A stretch of 58,229 bases of DNA from Clostridiales bacterium UBA6114 (GCA_002423435.1 DIWE01000038.1:79545-137773); one strand, 5' to 3'. Counted from the stretch's first letter, positions 17,090 through 24,322 are shown. Made by a program: numbers and translations. Notes: a model not told the origin generated them from the letters alone.

Positions 17090-17139
17090 TGGTTGCACGC
17101 AACCACTGCACACCGGAATCTGCGCAACCGGTGGTTGCG
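17090..17139. promoter_or_regulatory. Paired GGTTGC palindromes upstream of the XRE gene
   Basis: TGGTTGC-AC-GCAACCA at 17090-17105 and CGCAACC-GGT-GGTTGCG at 17123-17139. All four half-sites are GGTTGC, with opposite arrangement in the two palindromes. Likely operators of the protein encoded at 17048. Confidence 0.6.
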
Positions 17140-17174
17140 GAATGAAATATCAGCTAATTCTTCAAAAAGTAATC

Positions 17175-17215
17175 AAGGGGTATGTCCAACTGCGGTTGGA
17201 CATACCCCTTTGTAT
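17175..17215. terminator. Long perfect hairpin between two XRE genes
   Basis: 16-bp arms (AAGGGGTATGTCCAAC / GTTGGACATACCCCTT) with a TGCG loop. It follows the stop of the minus-strand gene ending at 17317. Confidence 0.75.
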
Positions 17216-17316
17216 TATTTTGCTTCTGTTCCGTTGTCAAGATCGGTCGTATTTTTTTGAAACCGTATATTCACACCTATTCTTGACAAGGCAAGCGTGA
17301 AAAAAAGATAACGTTT

Positions 17317-17535
17317 TTATATCTGCTTTCCGGTATCTGTTAAAGTAAAAACTCCCTCAAATGTTGCATTACATGCTTTTGCAATCGCCTGTAAGTCCTG
17401 TTCGGTCAGGTTATCCCGGTTAATTTTAGCGGTTATATTCTGGCGGGTTGTTTTCGGCTCTATCTTTTCAGCCAAATCACCAAGAGTCATTTCTCTTGCA
17501 GCAAGCAACATCTTCACTTTTATTGCCATTCCCAT
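17317..17535 (-). CDS. Small LLM-class XRE-type regulator, copy 1
   Basis: 72 aa, a stand-alone helix-turn-helix (VKMLLAAREMTLGDLAEKI, then TTRQNITAKINRDNLTEQDLQAIAKACNATFEGVFTL). GAGGTGATTGC precedes the ATG. A close paralog sits at 30898-31122, also divergent from a short protein gene. It faces the gene at 17719 across 183 bp that hold the promoter at 17629, and probably represses it. Such genes occur in Tn- and phage-derived regions of Clostridia. Confidence 0.82.
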   Translation of the reverse strand: MGMAIKVKMLLAAREMTLGDLAEKIEPKTTRQNITAKINRDNLTEQDLQAIAKACNATFEGVFTLTDTGKQI

Positions 17536-17628
17536 GCAATCACCTCTTCAACAAGTAAGTATATACGAAAATATTGTAAATAGCAAAAGAGAAAATGCTA
17601 AAAGAAAGCTATCTCTTGCATTTTTCTG

Positions 17629-17657
17629 TTGACTACCGCAATAAATACGTATACAAT
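17629..17657 (+). promoter_or_regulatory. Promoter of the DUF6809-like pair
   Basis: TTGACT at 17629, 17-bp spacer, TACAAT at 17652. Downstream ATAGAAAT and ATTTCTAT form an interrupted palindrome (about 17657-17700) that could be the operator. Confidence 0.65.
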
Positions 17658-17718
17658 AGAAATCAAATAATTGCATAAAGCAATCTTATAATTTCTATAA
17701 GGAGCGTGAAAATTTTTT

Positions 17719-18030
17719 ATGACAAACCACATCGAGCAAACTTTCAACCGCGCTGATTTACAGGTCATCCGTGGGCTTCTTCTCAATGACGTTGGCGACG
17801 AAAGCGACATTGACAAGCGGCCATACAAGCAGAGGATTGACGAGGATAGCGCATCCATGCGGCGGTATCTTGAAAACACATACCTGGACGGAGAAAAACG
17901 CGACGCTGTTTTCGCGGACATATCCCAAGCAATTACAGCGTACCAAGAGGTATATTTTGAAATCGGTCTGAAATGCGGGGCGCGTCTTCTGCATCAGCTT
18001 TTGTTTGAGCGTCAGCCAGCGGACATATAA
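17719..18030 (+). CDS. Small DUF6809-like protein
   Basis: 103 aa, helical, with the C-terminal segment VYFEIGLKCGARLLHQLL, which matches the ending of the next gene (VYFEIGLILGAKIAFQI) and the FKLGALIMIEV end of the gene at 23861. AAGGAG lies upstream with slightly long spacing. The family is abundant in Clostridia, often beside XRE regulators or in mobile elements, and no biochemical role is known to me. It is divergent from the 72-aa XRE gene and begins a two-gene unit. Confidence 0.7.
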   Translation: MTNHIEQTFNRADLQVIRGLLLNDVGDESDIDKRPYKQRIDEDSASMRRYLENTYLDGEKRDAVFADISQAITAYQEVYFEIGLKCGARLLHQLLFERQPADI

Positions 18031-18053
18031 CCACAGGGAAAGGGGCATTGAAG

Positions 18054-18356
18054 ATGGATTTCAGTGATTTATTACGGAGGGCAAACCTGAATTGTATTGA
18101 GGATTTTATAATGGACGGAAGCGAAAGCTTTGAAAAACCGTCCGAAAAAACATACTCTGAAAGGCTTGCGGAGGCAAGGAAAAAGGCAACGGCTTTCTTT
18201 GACGCCCGATATTCCGATATCCGCGAGTACGATGAAATCTCCGGATATTTCAACGAGCAAGCCGGAGTGTTCCAAGACGTTTATTTCGAAATCGGCCTGA
18301 TATTGGGCGCGAAAATCGCCTTTCAGATTTGCGGAAGAATAGGGGGATTAGAATAA
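18054..18356 (+). CDS. Small DUF6809-like protein, second of the pair
   Basis: 100 aa from the ATG at 18054 with GGAAAGGGG eight bases upstream (TTG at 18048 is too close). Acidic helical N-terminus, then the same C-terminal motif as its neighbour (QDVYFEIGLILGAKIAFQIC). It lies 23 bp after the previous stop and before a strong terminator, so the two form a compact operon. Unknown function; perhaps the two products form a hetero-oligomer (inference). Confidence 0.68.
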   Translation: MDFSDLLRRANLNCIEDFIMDGSESFEKPSEKTYSERLAEARKKATAFFDARYSDIREYDEISGYFNEQAGVFQDVYFEIGLILGAKIAFQICGRIGGLE

Positions 18357-18367
18357 ATGATTATCCG

Positions 18368-18406
18368 AATCAGTAGTTGTACCGTTGGTACAACTACTGA
18401 TTTTTT
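18368..18406 (+). terminator. Terminator of the DUF6809-like pair
   Basis: Perfect 16-bp arms (AATCAGTAGTTGTACC / GGTACAACTACTGATT), GTT loop, then TTTTT. Confidence 0.92.
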
Positions 18407-18556
18407 ATATGGATTATGATGTCATGCCCAATTATCTTTCGATAGATCATATCGATAAACAGAAATTAAATATCGTATTGCAGGATTTATTTATTGACAA
18501 ACGATAAATTATTGCATATAATCAAACTCGCAATAACATTAAAGGAAGGTGTTTTT

Positions 18557-19066
18557 ATGCAGCGTGGGGCAACATTTCTTATGAGAGCGGTAGTCTTATT
18601 CATTGGGATTGTGGTGCTTATATTCAGCATCGCCTTGTTTCCAGAGATATCAAAAGAGGCGGCAATGATAGCCGAGGTGGCATCACTGCGAATATCGACT
18701 TGGTTTGCTTTTGTGAATCTTGTTTTTTTAGTTGGTTTATATGCAGCGGTTATCCCCTTTTTCTTTGCCCTGCATCAAACGTTGAAGCTTTTAAGCTATA
18801 TAGACAAAAAGAAGGCTTTTTCCGACCTTTCCGTAAAGGCATTAAGGAATATAAAATATTGCGCATTCGCAATTTGCGCTTTGTATATGGCAAGCATAAT
18901 GCCGCTCATATTTTGTTTTGCGGAATTCGATGATGCCCCAGGCTTAGTGTTAATTGGTTTTGTCATTGGCCTTTCTCCGGTTGTAATAGCGACCTTTGCA
19001 GCCATCCTTCAAAGGCTTTTGCAGGAAGCCATTGATATAAAATCCGAAAATGATTTAACAATCTGA
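18557..19066 (+). CDS. DUF2975 membrane protein
   Basis: 169 aa from the ATG at 18557 (AGGAAGGTG upstream). Four TM helices: about 10-30, 50-72, 98-118 and 130-152. The LRNIKYCAFAICALYMASIMP stretch is typical of DUF2975. In Firmicutes this family is nearly always followed by a YozG-type helix-turn-helix protein, as here (10-bp gap). The pair is thought to be a membrane-linked regulatory switch; the signal is unknown. Confidence 0.82.
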   Translation: MQRGATFLMRAVVLFIGIVVLIFSIALFPEISKEAAMIAEVASLRISTWFAFVNLVFLVGLYAAVIPFFFALHQTLKLLSYIDKKKAFSDLSVKALRNIKYCAFAICALYMASIMPLIFCFAEFDDAPGLVLIGFVIGLSPVVIATFAAILQRLLQEAIDIKSENDLTI

Positions 19067-19076
19067 GGTGAGTTGC

Positions 19077-19313
19077 ATGGCAATTATAATAAATATTGAT
19101 GTAATACTTGCAAAAAGGAAAATGAGTGTAACAGAGCTGGCAGAAAGAGTTGGTATAACATTAGCTAATCTTTCTATATTGAAAAATGGAAAAGCAAAAG
19201 CAATTCGACTATCGACCTTAGAAGCAATTTGTGAGTCTTTGGATTGTCAGCCGGGAGATATTTTAGAATATAAAAAGAATAATGATGCTGAGAAGTATGA
19301 ACCCACCCCATAA
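19077..19313 (+). CDS. YozG-type helix-turn-helix regulator
   Basis: 78 aa from the ATG at 19077 with GAGGTGAG upstream. The sequence (INIDVILAKRKMSVTELAER ... NLSILKNGKAKAIRLSTLEAICESLDCQPGDILEY) is the diagnostic small Cro/C1 fold of the YozG group, the standard partner of DUF2975. Confidence 0.88.
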   Translation: MAIIINIDVILAKRKMSVTELAERVGITLANLSILKNGKAKAIRLSTLEAICESLDCQPGDILEYKKNNDAEKYEPTP

Positions 19314-19333
19314 GGCAAACTGAATACGGAAAA

Positions 19334-19372
19334 CACCTCATTTCCTAAGCCGTTTGGAAATGAGGTGCTTTC
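19334..19372. terminator. Terminator between the YozG-type and stalk-domain genes
   Basis: CACCTCATTTCC pairs with GGAAATGAGGTG (12 bp) around a 10-nt loop, between convergent stop codons. Confidence 0.8.
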
Positions 19373-19395
19373 GCATAAGTATCTAAGGATAATTC

Positions 19396-20379
19396 TTATT
19401 TGCTGTTCCCGTTTTCAAATTCAAGTAGAATATATGGAGGACCTTCCTCCTCACCTCTGCCACTCAAATTAATCGTATAATACCTCTCAACACCGTTTTC
19501 ATCCACAAAGGATATGCCATATGCCGGTACTGAACCAGGGATCATCAGTTTTACTACAAACGGTTTTTCAGGTGACAATTCATCAACCGAGAACAATGTA
19601 TCCCCTGCAAGGAAAAAAAGTTTGTCTCCCGCATTATCATAATCAACAGAAATAAAAGCAAAATCTTTTATTTCTGTATCAGTCCGAATTATGAGCCTGG
19701 CACCGTCCTCATCGTTGATGTATTCATGAAATGAAATATAATTGTCTAAAAGTTCATCTGTTGCACGGTCAATTTGAATATTGTAGTCTGCCGAATAACT
19801 TTCAGATGTATGAATTATAATTGCATTGTTTGTTCCGTCCCAAGTAACGTTAAAATCAAAAATTTCCGCTATGTCGCGAAGCTTAAAATAATTGTTGCCT
19901 TCAATAATATATGCAAATAGCGAAACCTCCTGAGAATCCAGTATAATTCTTGCCCCGGTCTCAACTGGTGTAACAGCAGAACTGCCCTTTCCGGTCATTT
20001 CGCCGCCAACAACAGTATAAGGCTGATTACGCAGTAAATTTATTGTTCCATTTTGACTGTCCCAAACAACATCAAATTGCTTTGGAGAACCGCTCAAAGT
20101 ATAAGCCAAGTCCCGGAGTTTAAGGTAATTATTCCCATCTACGTTATATGCCTGAAAGTTCTTTTGCACTCCGTCAACATAGACTATTGAGTCTGTAGGT
20201 GTAGCAGTCAAATTTTTTTCAACACCGACATCCCCCTGGATATAGGATAGATAATAATCATCTGGGCTTGGAGAAATTGGAATAAAATCGTCAGTGTAAT
20301 TTGAAACCGCTAAAGCAGCTTGAGGTGTACACATAGTTATAATCAGAATAACCAATATGAATCGAACTATCTTTTTCAT
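19396..20379 (-). CDS. Secreted stalk-domain (copper amine oxidase N-like) protein
   Basis: 327 aa. Signal peptide (MKKIVRFILVILIITMCTPQAALA). Two copies of the stalk-domain repeat, with the diagnostic NYLKLRDLAYTL (residues about 85-96) and NNYFKLRDIAEIFDFNVTWDG (about 160-180), each ending in an aliphatic strand (NGTINL, NNAIIIH). The C-terminal 120 residues are unrecognised. These domains are common in secreted clostridial proteins, thought to mediate protein or wall contacts; there is no copper oxidase domain. GGAGG precedes the ATG. Confidence 0.82.
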   Translation of the reverse strand: MKKIVRFILVILIITMCTPQAALAVSNYTDDFIPISPSPDDYYLSYIQGDVGVEKNLTATPTDSIVYVDGVQKNFQAYNVDGNNYLKLRDLAYTLSGSPKQFDVVWDSQNGTINLLRNQPYTVVGGEMTGKGSSAVTPVETGARIILDSQEVSLFAYIIEGNNYFKLRDIAEIFDFNVTWDGTNNAIIIHTSESYSADYNIQIDRATDELLDNYISFHEYINDEDGARLIIRTDTEIKDFAFISVDYDNAGDKLFFLAGDTLFSVDELSPEKPFVVKLMIPGSVPAYGISFVDENGVERYYTINLSGRGEEEGPPYILLEFENGNSK

Positions 20380-20460
20380 AATATTTCCTCCGTTTTTACT
20401 TTGATAATAGCTTACATATTTAAGAATATCAATATCAACCCCTTTATATAGTCAATTATT

Positions 20461-20509
20461 ATCTTGACACTGTAAAGATCCTTTGTTATAATCTTTACAG
20501 TGTCAAGAT
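20461..20509 (+). promoter_or_regulatory. Promoter embedded in a 19-bp-arm inverted repeat (TetR operator)
   Basis: Perfect arms ATCTTGACACTGTAAAGAT (20461-20479) and its complement (20491-20509) with an 11-bp spacer. TTGACA at 20464 and TATAAT at 20487 (17-bp spacer) lie inside the repeat, so a bound regulator would cover both elements. The TetR start codon is at 20528. Confidence 0.9.
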
Positions 20510-20527
20510 CAAAGAGAGGTATCGTTA

Positions 20528-21115
20528 ATGGATAAGCCATATCATCATGGCAACTTAAAAAATGAACTGTTGGAAGCCGGTATTGGTCTTATTAATGATG
20601 AGGGCGAAAGCAATTTTTCGTTAAGAAAGGTGGCGGCTCTATGCGGCGTAAGCCACGCTGCGCCTTACAGCCACTTTCAGAATAAAGAAGATCTGCTGAA
20701 AGAAATGCAGGCATACGTAACGGCGCAGTTTATGCAGGTACTGGAGGATACGGTACGAACAAGTACCTGTCCCGAGGACTCGGAGCTGCTCATACAAATC
20801 GGAAAATCCTACGTCCTGTTTTTCCTTCATCATCCTCAATATTTTTCGTTCCTGTTCTCTCAACCGTGCATGGAGATCGATCTCTCGATGAATGGTGACG
20901 GTGAAAACAACTTCCCCCCATTTCGGCTTTTCCGTGACGCGGCGCAGCGCGTGTTAAAAAATATGGGGTTTCCAATAAATAAAATTAATGACGCCATCAT
21001 TTCTATGTGGGCGCTGGTTCATGGCCTCTCCTCCATTGTAACGATGAAATACGTCCGCTATGATCAGAATTGGGAGACCAAAATTGAAGACATTATCCGT
21101 AATAATCACGGATAA
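20528..21115 (+). CDS. TetR/AcrR-family regulator
   Basis: 195 aa. N-terminal helix-turn-helix (FSLRKVAALCGVSHAAPYSHFQNKEDLL) and an all-helical ligand domain of the WHG-like subgroup. AGAGAGG precedes the ATG. The upstream perfect inverted repeat containing its promoter points to tight autoregulation and control of the two downstream genes, an alpha/beta hydrolase and a YhfC-type protease. Ligand unknown. Confidence 0.9.
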   Translation: MDKPYHHGNLKNELLEAGIGLINDEGESNFSLRKVAALCGVSHAAPYSHFQNKEDLLKEMQAYVTAQFMQVLEDTVRTSTCPEDSELLIQIGKSYVLFFLHHPQYFSFLFSQPCMEIDLSMNGDGENNFPPFRLFRDAAQRVLKNMGFPINKINDAIISMWALVHGLSSIVTMKYVRYDQNWETKIEDIIRNNHG

Positions 21116-21168
21116 AAAATCAAAGCGTGAAAAGGACGCCCTATATACCGAAAATGATATGAAAGCTT

Positions 21169-22254
21169 GTGACAATAATGATGGGAATCCTTTATGCTTT
21201 ACCGGCAGGTTTTCTGATCCTCGCAGCTGTTTTGTTGATCCGGAGCCCCGGGAAACCGCGCCCTTTCCCCAATACGGATAAAAAAGAAATTGCAGAGAGC
21301 ATCTCAGAAAAGACCTTTGTAGAAATAAACGATGTCCGGCAGGGAATGTTCGTCAGAGGAAAAAACAAAAATAATCCGGTGATATTGTTTGTACACGGAG
21401 GGCCGGGAATGCCGGAGTATTTTTTAGCCGAAAAATATATGGCGAAAGTTGAAGAAAAATTCACGGTCTGCTATTGGGAGCAGCGTGGAAGCGGTCTTTC
21501 CTATCAGTCGGACAGCGCCTGCAAAAGCGTGACAACGGAGCAGTTGATTTCTGATATCATCGCTGTAACAGACTACCTGTGCAAACGCTTTGGCCGGGAA
21601 AAAATCTATTTGATGGCGCATTCCTGGGGGACGTTTCCTGGAATCCAGGCCGCTGCGCGTGCTCCGGAATTGTATCATGCCTATATTGGAATGGCTCAGG
21701 TTTCTAAGCAGCAGGAATCTGAAAAGATGGCATATCGATATATGTTGTCACAATATATAGCAAACGGGAATCAGGTAAAGGCAAGAAAATTGAAAGACTA
21801 TTCGGCATATCTTATGAATCTGCCGCTCCGTGATGAGACTATGCACGATCTTGGTATTGGAACGATGCACAGTATGAAATCCGTTTTTACCGGGATATTT
21901 TTGCCGGTGATGCAGTGCCGGGCATATACATTGGCGGAAAAGATAAACATATGGCGCGGCAAGTCGGCGCTGAACAGGATGACAGATTTAAGGCGGCAAA
22001 TGAACGAAGCCGATATGATCCGAAAAGTTCCCGAACTAACGATTCCGGTTTATTTTTTCAGCGGCATCTACGATTATACCGTATCTTATATACTGGCGGA
22101 ATCCTATTTCAAACAATTGCAGGCACCCGTTAAAGGCTTTTACTTATTCCGGCAGTCTGCCCACAGCCCTGTTTTTGAGGAACCGGAGAAAGCCGTCTGC
22201 ATCATGCTGGAGGATGTGCTTGCGGGAAAAACCAGCTTTGGCGATATCAAGTAG
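21169..22254 (+). CDS. Alpha/beta hydrolase resembling prolyl iminopeptidase, N-terminally anchored
   Basis: 361 aa. An N-terminal TM helix (MMGILYALPAGFLILAAVLLI) leads to an alpha/beta hydrolase: oxyanion motif FVHGGPG, then YWEQRGSGLS, nucleophile elbow AHSWGT, acid Asp in FFSGIYDYTV, and His in FRQSAHSPVFEEP. This set is typical of the S33 prolyl iminopeptidase group; real substrate may be a peptide, ester or antibiotic. GTG at 21169 is taken as start, ATG at 21178 or 21181 being alternatives without better ribosome sites. Cotranscribed with the TetR gene 53 bp upstream. Confidence 0.85.
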   Translation: MTIMMGILYALPAGFLILAAVLLIRSPGKPRPFPNTDKKEIAESISEKTFVEINDVRQGMFVRGKNKNNPVILFVHGGPGMPEYFLAEKYMAKVEEKFTVCYWEQRGSGLSYQSDSACKSVTTEQLISDIIAVTDYLCKRFGREKIYLMAHSWGTFPGIQAAARAPELYHAYIGMAQVSKQQESEKMAYRYMLSQYIANGNQVKARKLKDYSAYLMNLPLRDETMHDLGIGTMHSMKSVFTGIFLPVMQCRAYTLAEKINIWRGKSALNRMTDLRRQMNEADMIRKVPELTIPVYFFSGIYDYTVSYILAESYFKQLQAPVKGFYLFRQSAHSPVFEEPEKAVCIMLEDVLAGKTSFGDIK

Positions 22255-22346
22255 GGCAACTGACCTCTCTATGAAAAACTGTGAGTTGTTTTTAAATCTG
22301 TTGGGCGCCGCTCCTATAGCGGGAGGTTAATAGAAGGAGTAATGAT

Positions 22347-23189
22347 ATGTACAATACAGTACCGGCATTATCTATCATATTTATGGCGATTTCAGCTCTT
22401 ATAGGAATCGCTATCCCTGTCGTATTGTTTCTTGTATTCAGAAAGAAGCGTAAGGCGGATGTCGCGCCGTTTTTTATCGGTTGCGCGGTTTTTATCGTAT
22501 TTGCATTGCTTTTCGAAAGCTTCATCCACAATTTGATCTTGGCAACAGACACCGGCAAGGCGATTCTGAACAATATATGGTTATACGGCATCTACGGCGG
22601 ACTGATGGCCGGACTTTTTGAGGAAACCGGCCGTTATACCGCGTTTAAAACGGTACTGAGAAGGAAACGTGGTAACAATCAAAACGCCCTGATGTACGGC
22701 GCAGGGCACGGCGGATTTGAGGCCGTTTACATTCTCAGTACCAACATGATATCGAATATCGTGATGTCCGTTACGCTCAACGCCGGCATGGCCGACAAAC
22801 TGACCGCCGGAGTCACCGATCCGGCCGCTTTGCAGAGAATCAACGCAACAATAGCGGCGCTCGCGGGAGCCGCGCCCACGGATTTTTTGGTGGGCTCGGT
22901 CGAGCGCTTTTCCGCCGTGGCCCTCCATCTCTCTTTATCGGTTCTGGTATGGTTTGCCGCGAAAAACGGAGGACGGCACTTCTGGCTCTATCCCCTTGCG
23001 CTTATACTGCATGCATTTATAAACGCGGCCGCCGTTATCCTGTCACGCTGCACTTCAAATCTCTGGTTGCTTGAAGGCGCTATATACCTCATATCAGCTT
23101 GCTATGTTGTAATCGCGACAATAGTATGGAAGAAATGCGCTTCAGATAAAGACGTCATCGCCCCGATTGGAGCAGAAGGAGAAGCGTGA
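22347..23189 (+). CDS. YhfC-family glutamic-type intramembrane protease
   Basis: 280 aa with about seven TM helices. The family motifs are EETGR (residues 92-96) and GHGGFEA (120-126), whose Glu and His residues are thought to be catalytic, followed by a late helix with HAFINAA. AGAAGGAG precedes the ATG. Family members are proposed regulated proteases related to the CPBP/Abi group, and some CPBP members protect against self-made peptides. The position after the TetR/hydrolase pair suggests an inducible detoxification or membrane-stress set (inference). Confidence 0.85.
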   Translation: MYNTVPALSIIFMAISALIGIAIPVVLFLVFRKKRKADVAPFFIGCAVFIVFALLFESFIHNLILATDTGKAILNNIWLYGIYGGLMAGLFEETGRYTAFKTVLRRKRGNNQNALMYGAGHGGFEAVYILSTNMISNIVMSVTLNAGMADKLTAGVTDPAALQRINATIAALAGAAPTDFLVGSVERFSAVALHLSLSVLVWFAAKNGGRHFWLYPLALILHAFINAAAVILSRCTSNLWLLEGAIYLISACYVVIATIVWKKCASDKDVIAPIGAEGEA

Positions 23190-23481
23190 GCGGTTCTTAT
23201 GCCAACAATAAAACAACCGGCTGTTTCTTGTCCTGCCGCTTGCCGAAAGGGCTGAGAATCTTTCTCGGGCTTGCCGGATTTTATATCAGACCTCTCCCAT
23301 CCGGATTTTAATGTAAATACTGCTTTTGACTGCCATCGAAGCATTGATTTTACTGGATTCTTAAACGAATGCCGTAAGACCACCCGCACCAAAAAGAACA
23401 GTATGGTTTTAACCATACTGTTCTTTTTGCATGTATCGAGACAGGGCTTGAACCGGAGGCCTTTCGCGTTAGTGTTTCGGC
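23190..23481. other. Intergenic stretch inside the element with a palindromic terminator
   Basis: No gene is supported. It contains the 18-bp-arm hairpin at 23391-23428 and, at about 23432-23470 on the minus strand, a short stretch with a GGTTCAAGCCC core that looks like a decayed tRNA T arm but does not fold further. Confidence 0.5.
23391..23428. terminator. Perfect bidirectional terminator
   Basis: AAAAAGAACAGTATGGTT and its exact complement, 18-bp arms separated by 2 bases, A tract on one side and T tract on the other. Confidence 0.85.
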
Positions 23482-23526
23482 TTGACAATTTGTAGCAACA
23501 AGATTATAATTAATTTGTAGCTACAA
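23482..23526 (+). promoter_or_regulatory. Promoter with two TTGTAGC-type palindromic operators
   Basis: TTGACA at 23482, exactly 17 bp, TATAAT at 23505. TTGTAGCAACAA (23490-23501, near-palindrome) lies in the spacer and TTGTAGCTACAA (23515-23526, perfect) just after the -10; centres are 25 bp apart. Fits autoregulation by the ribbon-helix-helix protein starting at 23542. Confidence 0.85.
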
Positions 23527-23541
23527 GTCGGAGGTGATGAA

Positions 23542-23721
23542 TTGGTAGCTAAAAAGAAACCGGGTCCTCGGCCTGAGAATCCAAAGGATACAATGTTACG
23601 GGTACGGGTGGATAAAATCACTCTGGATCAACTGGATGAAAGTGCAAAGAAGCTAAATACCTCCCGTTCCGAAGTGATCCGGAAAGGCATTCATAAGGTG
23701 CACGATGACCTAAAAAAATGA
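23542..23721 (+). CDS. Ribbon-helix-helix (CopG-type) regulator, copy 1
   Basis: 59 aa from a TTG start at 23542, supported by GGAGG seven bases upstream. Basic N-terminus (VAKKKPGPRPENPKDT), beta strand MLRVRVDKIT, then two helices (LDQLDESAKKLNTSRSEVIRKGIHKVHDDL), the standard CopG/Arc layout in which the strand reads DNA as a dimer. Two matching palindromes overlap its promoter. It may regulate the DUF6809 gene 140 bp downstream. The GPRPENPK lead resembles antitoxin-like proteins of clostridial mobile elements. Confidence 0.82.
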   Translation: MVAKKKPGPRPENPKDTMLRVRVDKITLDQLDESAKKLNTSRSEVIRKGIHKVHDDLKK

Positions 23722-23860
23722 AGGGAAGCGGCGCTCTCCCACAAAGAAGTATGCCACTTCCCCCACGCAACTACCTAAAAGGCAGACTGCACAAATATTT
23801 TACCATGTGCAAGGCTTTCTTTCAAGGTATTGCGATTATTTGAAAGGAGCTGATTTAAGA

Positions 23861-24151
23861 ATGACCATACTGCAAGATTTGTTTTACGGCAATATAGACC
23901 CGAACACCGGCAGCTTTGACAAGGATTCGGAGTACGGTAAGGCTATGCGGACCATAGCGGACAATGAAGAAAAGCTGCTTGTCCTCCTAAACGGCACGGA
24001 AAAGAACCTGTTTCTAGACTTTACCAACGCGCAATCCTCGATCAACGGCATAACTGCGGAAGAAAAGTTTATCCACGGCTTCAAGCTTGGCGCGCTCATC
24101 ATGATCGAGGTTATGGGCAGCCGCAAGGGGGTTGTGCTGGATGAATATTAA
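23861..24151 (+). CDS. DUF6809-family protein
   Basis: 96 aa from the ATG at 23861 with GAAAGGAG upstream. Typical family sequence: LQDLFYGNIDPNTGSF near the N-terminus, NAQSSINGITAEEKFIHGFKLGALIMIEVM at the C-terminus. The family is common in Clostridia, usually close to XRE or ribbon-helix-helix regulators. Function unknown. It is the last gene before the right attachment copy; a remnant of a related gene lies at 31595. Confidence 0.85.
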   Translation: MTILQDLFYGNIDPNTGSFDKDSEYGKAMRTIADNEEKLLVLLNGTEKNLFLDFTNAQSSINGITAEEKFIHGFKLGALIMIEVMGSRKGVVLDEY

Positions 24152-24249
24152 ACATGCGCTTACAATATTGGCACCGGCGCGGCCGAAATCGCGCGGAATC
24201 TGCCGGTAAGCAGGAAAAGAACATACGAAAGCGGCTTAAAAAGGCGCGC

Positions 24250-24268
24250 AGTCCTGTTATCCGCACCA
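24250..24268 (+). repeat. attR-like copy of the 19-bp core
   Basis: Exact copy of 14938-14956 (3' end of tRNA-Leu including CCA). The rest of a tRNA is absent here: upstream bases are AAGGCGCGC rather than the T arm. Confidence 0.85.
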
Positions 24269-24275
24269 AACTCAG

Positions 24276-24322
24276 ATCCCCGGAAACCGTTTCATTTCAA
24301 TGGTTTCCGGGGATTCCCCTTT
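24276..24322. terminator. Probable original tRNA-Leu(CAG) terminator
   Basis: ATCCCCGGAAACC pairs with GGTTTCCGGGGAT, followed by CCCCTTTATTT. It starts 8 bp after the attR copy and resembles the hairpin after tRNA-Leu(GAG). The minus-strand gene ending at 24292 reads into it. Confidence 0.75.

Larger units (their letters stand above)
14957..24268. mobile_element. Integrated element at tRNA-Leu(CAG), about 9.3 kb, no integrase seen
   Basis: The region lies between two perfect copies of a 19-bp tRNA 3' end. The intact tRNA is at the left. Directly after the right copy comes a GC-rich hairpin like the one that follows the neighbouring tRNA-Leu(GAG), so it looks like the original tRNA terminator displaced by the insertion. 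Contents: two alpha/beta hydrolases, XRE/YozG/TetR/ribbon-helix-helix regulators, small DUF6809-like proteins, DUF2975, a stalk-domain protein and a YhfC protease. Composition is mosaic and mostly more AT-rich than the left flank. I find no tyrosine or serine recombinase, relaxase or replication gene, so it is either decayed or moved by proteins encoded elsewhere. Confidence 0.75.

Noticed and set aside
23432..23470. Possible tRNA remnant on the minus strand with a GGTTCAAGCCC core
   Set aside because: The surrounding bases give only three of five T-stem pairs and no acceptor, anticodon or D arm could be found.
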